Shown here piece by piece: positions 63,976-64,000 of a DNA stretch of 64,000 nt. How positions within the stretch are numbered: position 1 is the stretch's first letter; each line of letters starts with the position of its first letter. The stretch is taken from positions 9,734,001 through 9,798,000 of the forward strand of contig CAJFCV020000004.1 in assembly GCA_904066235.2 (NCBI GenBank), read 5' to 3'. The notes below the pieces were generated by a model, which had not been told where the DNA came from, did not search any database, and saw only the letters and a list, made by a program, of their open reading frames with translations. Source of the DNA: Bursaphelenchus xylophilus. Taxonomy: Eukaryota; Nematoda; Chromadorea; Rhabditida; Aphelenchoididae. Position numbers and translations under genes: made by a program.

Positions 63976-64000
63976 CGCACAAACGTAAAAATAATTTTTT

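Overview
The window reads as nuclear DNA of a nematode, most likely a rhabditid. Introns have GT donors and the strong TTTTCAG/TTTTTAG acceptors typical of nematodes. Four closely spaced genes on the minus strand (Brick1, NDUFA6, COQ3, Rab GDI) look like a trans-spliced operon. From memory, gdi-1, coq-3 and nuo-3 carry consecutive names (Y57G11C.10, .11, .12) on C. elegans chromosome IV, so part of this order is probably conserved. Small secreted proteins with ShKT and CC-type cysteine domains, Tc1/mariner- and Merlin-type transposons and abundant fold-back repeats also fit a nematode.

Layout. 1-9,200 is gene-poor and carries four copies of one palindromic TA-flanked MITE. 9,263-19,164 (minus strand) is the operon: TATA-driven BRK1, then NDUFA6 with a 3.7-kb intron, COQ3, and GDI last. 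19-34 kb is a transposon graveyard: palindromic MITEs, a fold-back with two convergent tRNA-like promoters, mariner fold-backs, and GC-rich hAT-like elements with perfect 8-bp target duplications. 34,063-38,655 (plus) is an eight-exon NCLX-type Na+/Ca2+ exchanger with repeats in its introns. 39.6-53.4 kb holds small genes for secreted proteins, most with a TATA box just upstream: CC-domain peptides, ShKT peptides, a CC+ShKT fusion, a neuropeptide-like precursor and a 140-residue secreted protein. They are interspersed with large fold-back elements built from short tandem repeats. 54,771-58,661 is a young LTR retrotransposon with identical LTRs and gag but no pol. 59-64 kb is nested DNA transposons (two MITEs, two Merlin-type elements, a hAT-like element split by a Merlin) and an inverted duplication of a gene 5' end.

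Functionally the housekeeping genes are unrelated in pathway: actin nucleation, complex I, ubiquinone synthesis and Rab recycling. COQ3 and NDUFA6 both serve the mitochondrial respiratory chain, and the exchanger family also acts in mitochondria. The most interesting material is the repeat layer. Several elements can be delimited exactly because target duplications, or a related unoccupied copy, lie in the same window: fold-backs at 50,500-51,478 and 43,760-44,431, hAT-like elements at 26,286-26,749 and 60,816-61,535, Merlin-type elements at 59,936-60,555 and 60,967-61,268, and an insertion inside a MITE at 37,016-37,418.

All calls come from reading the sequence by eye. Exon boundaries were checked for reading phase; homology assignments are from memory of the families.
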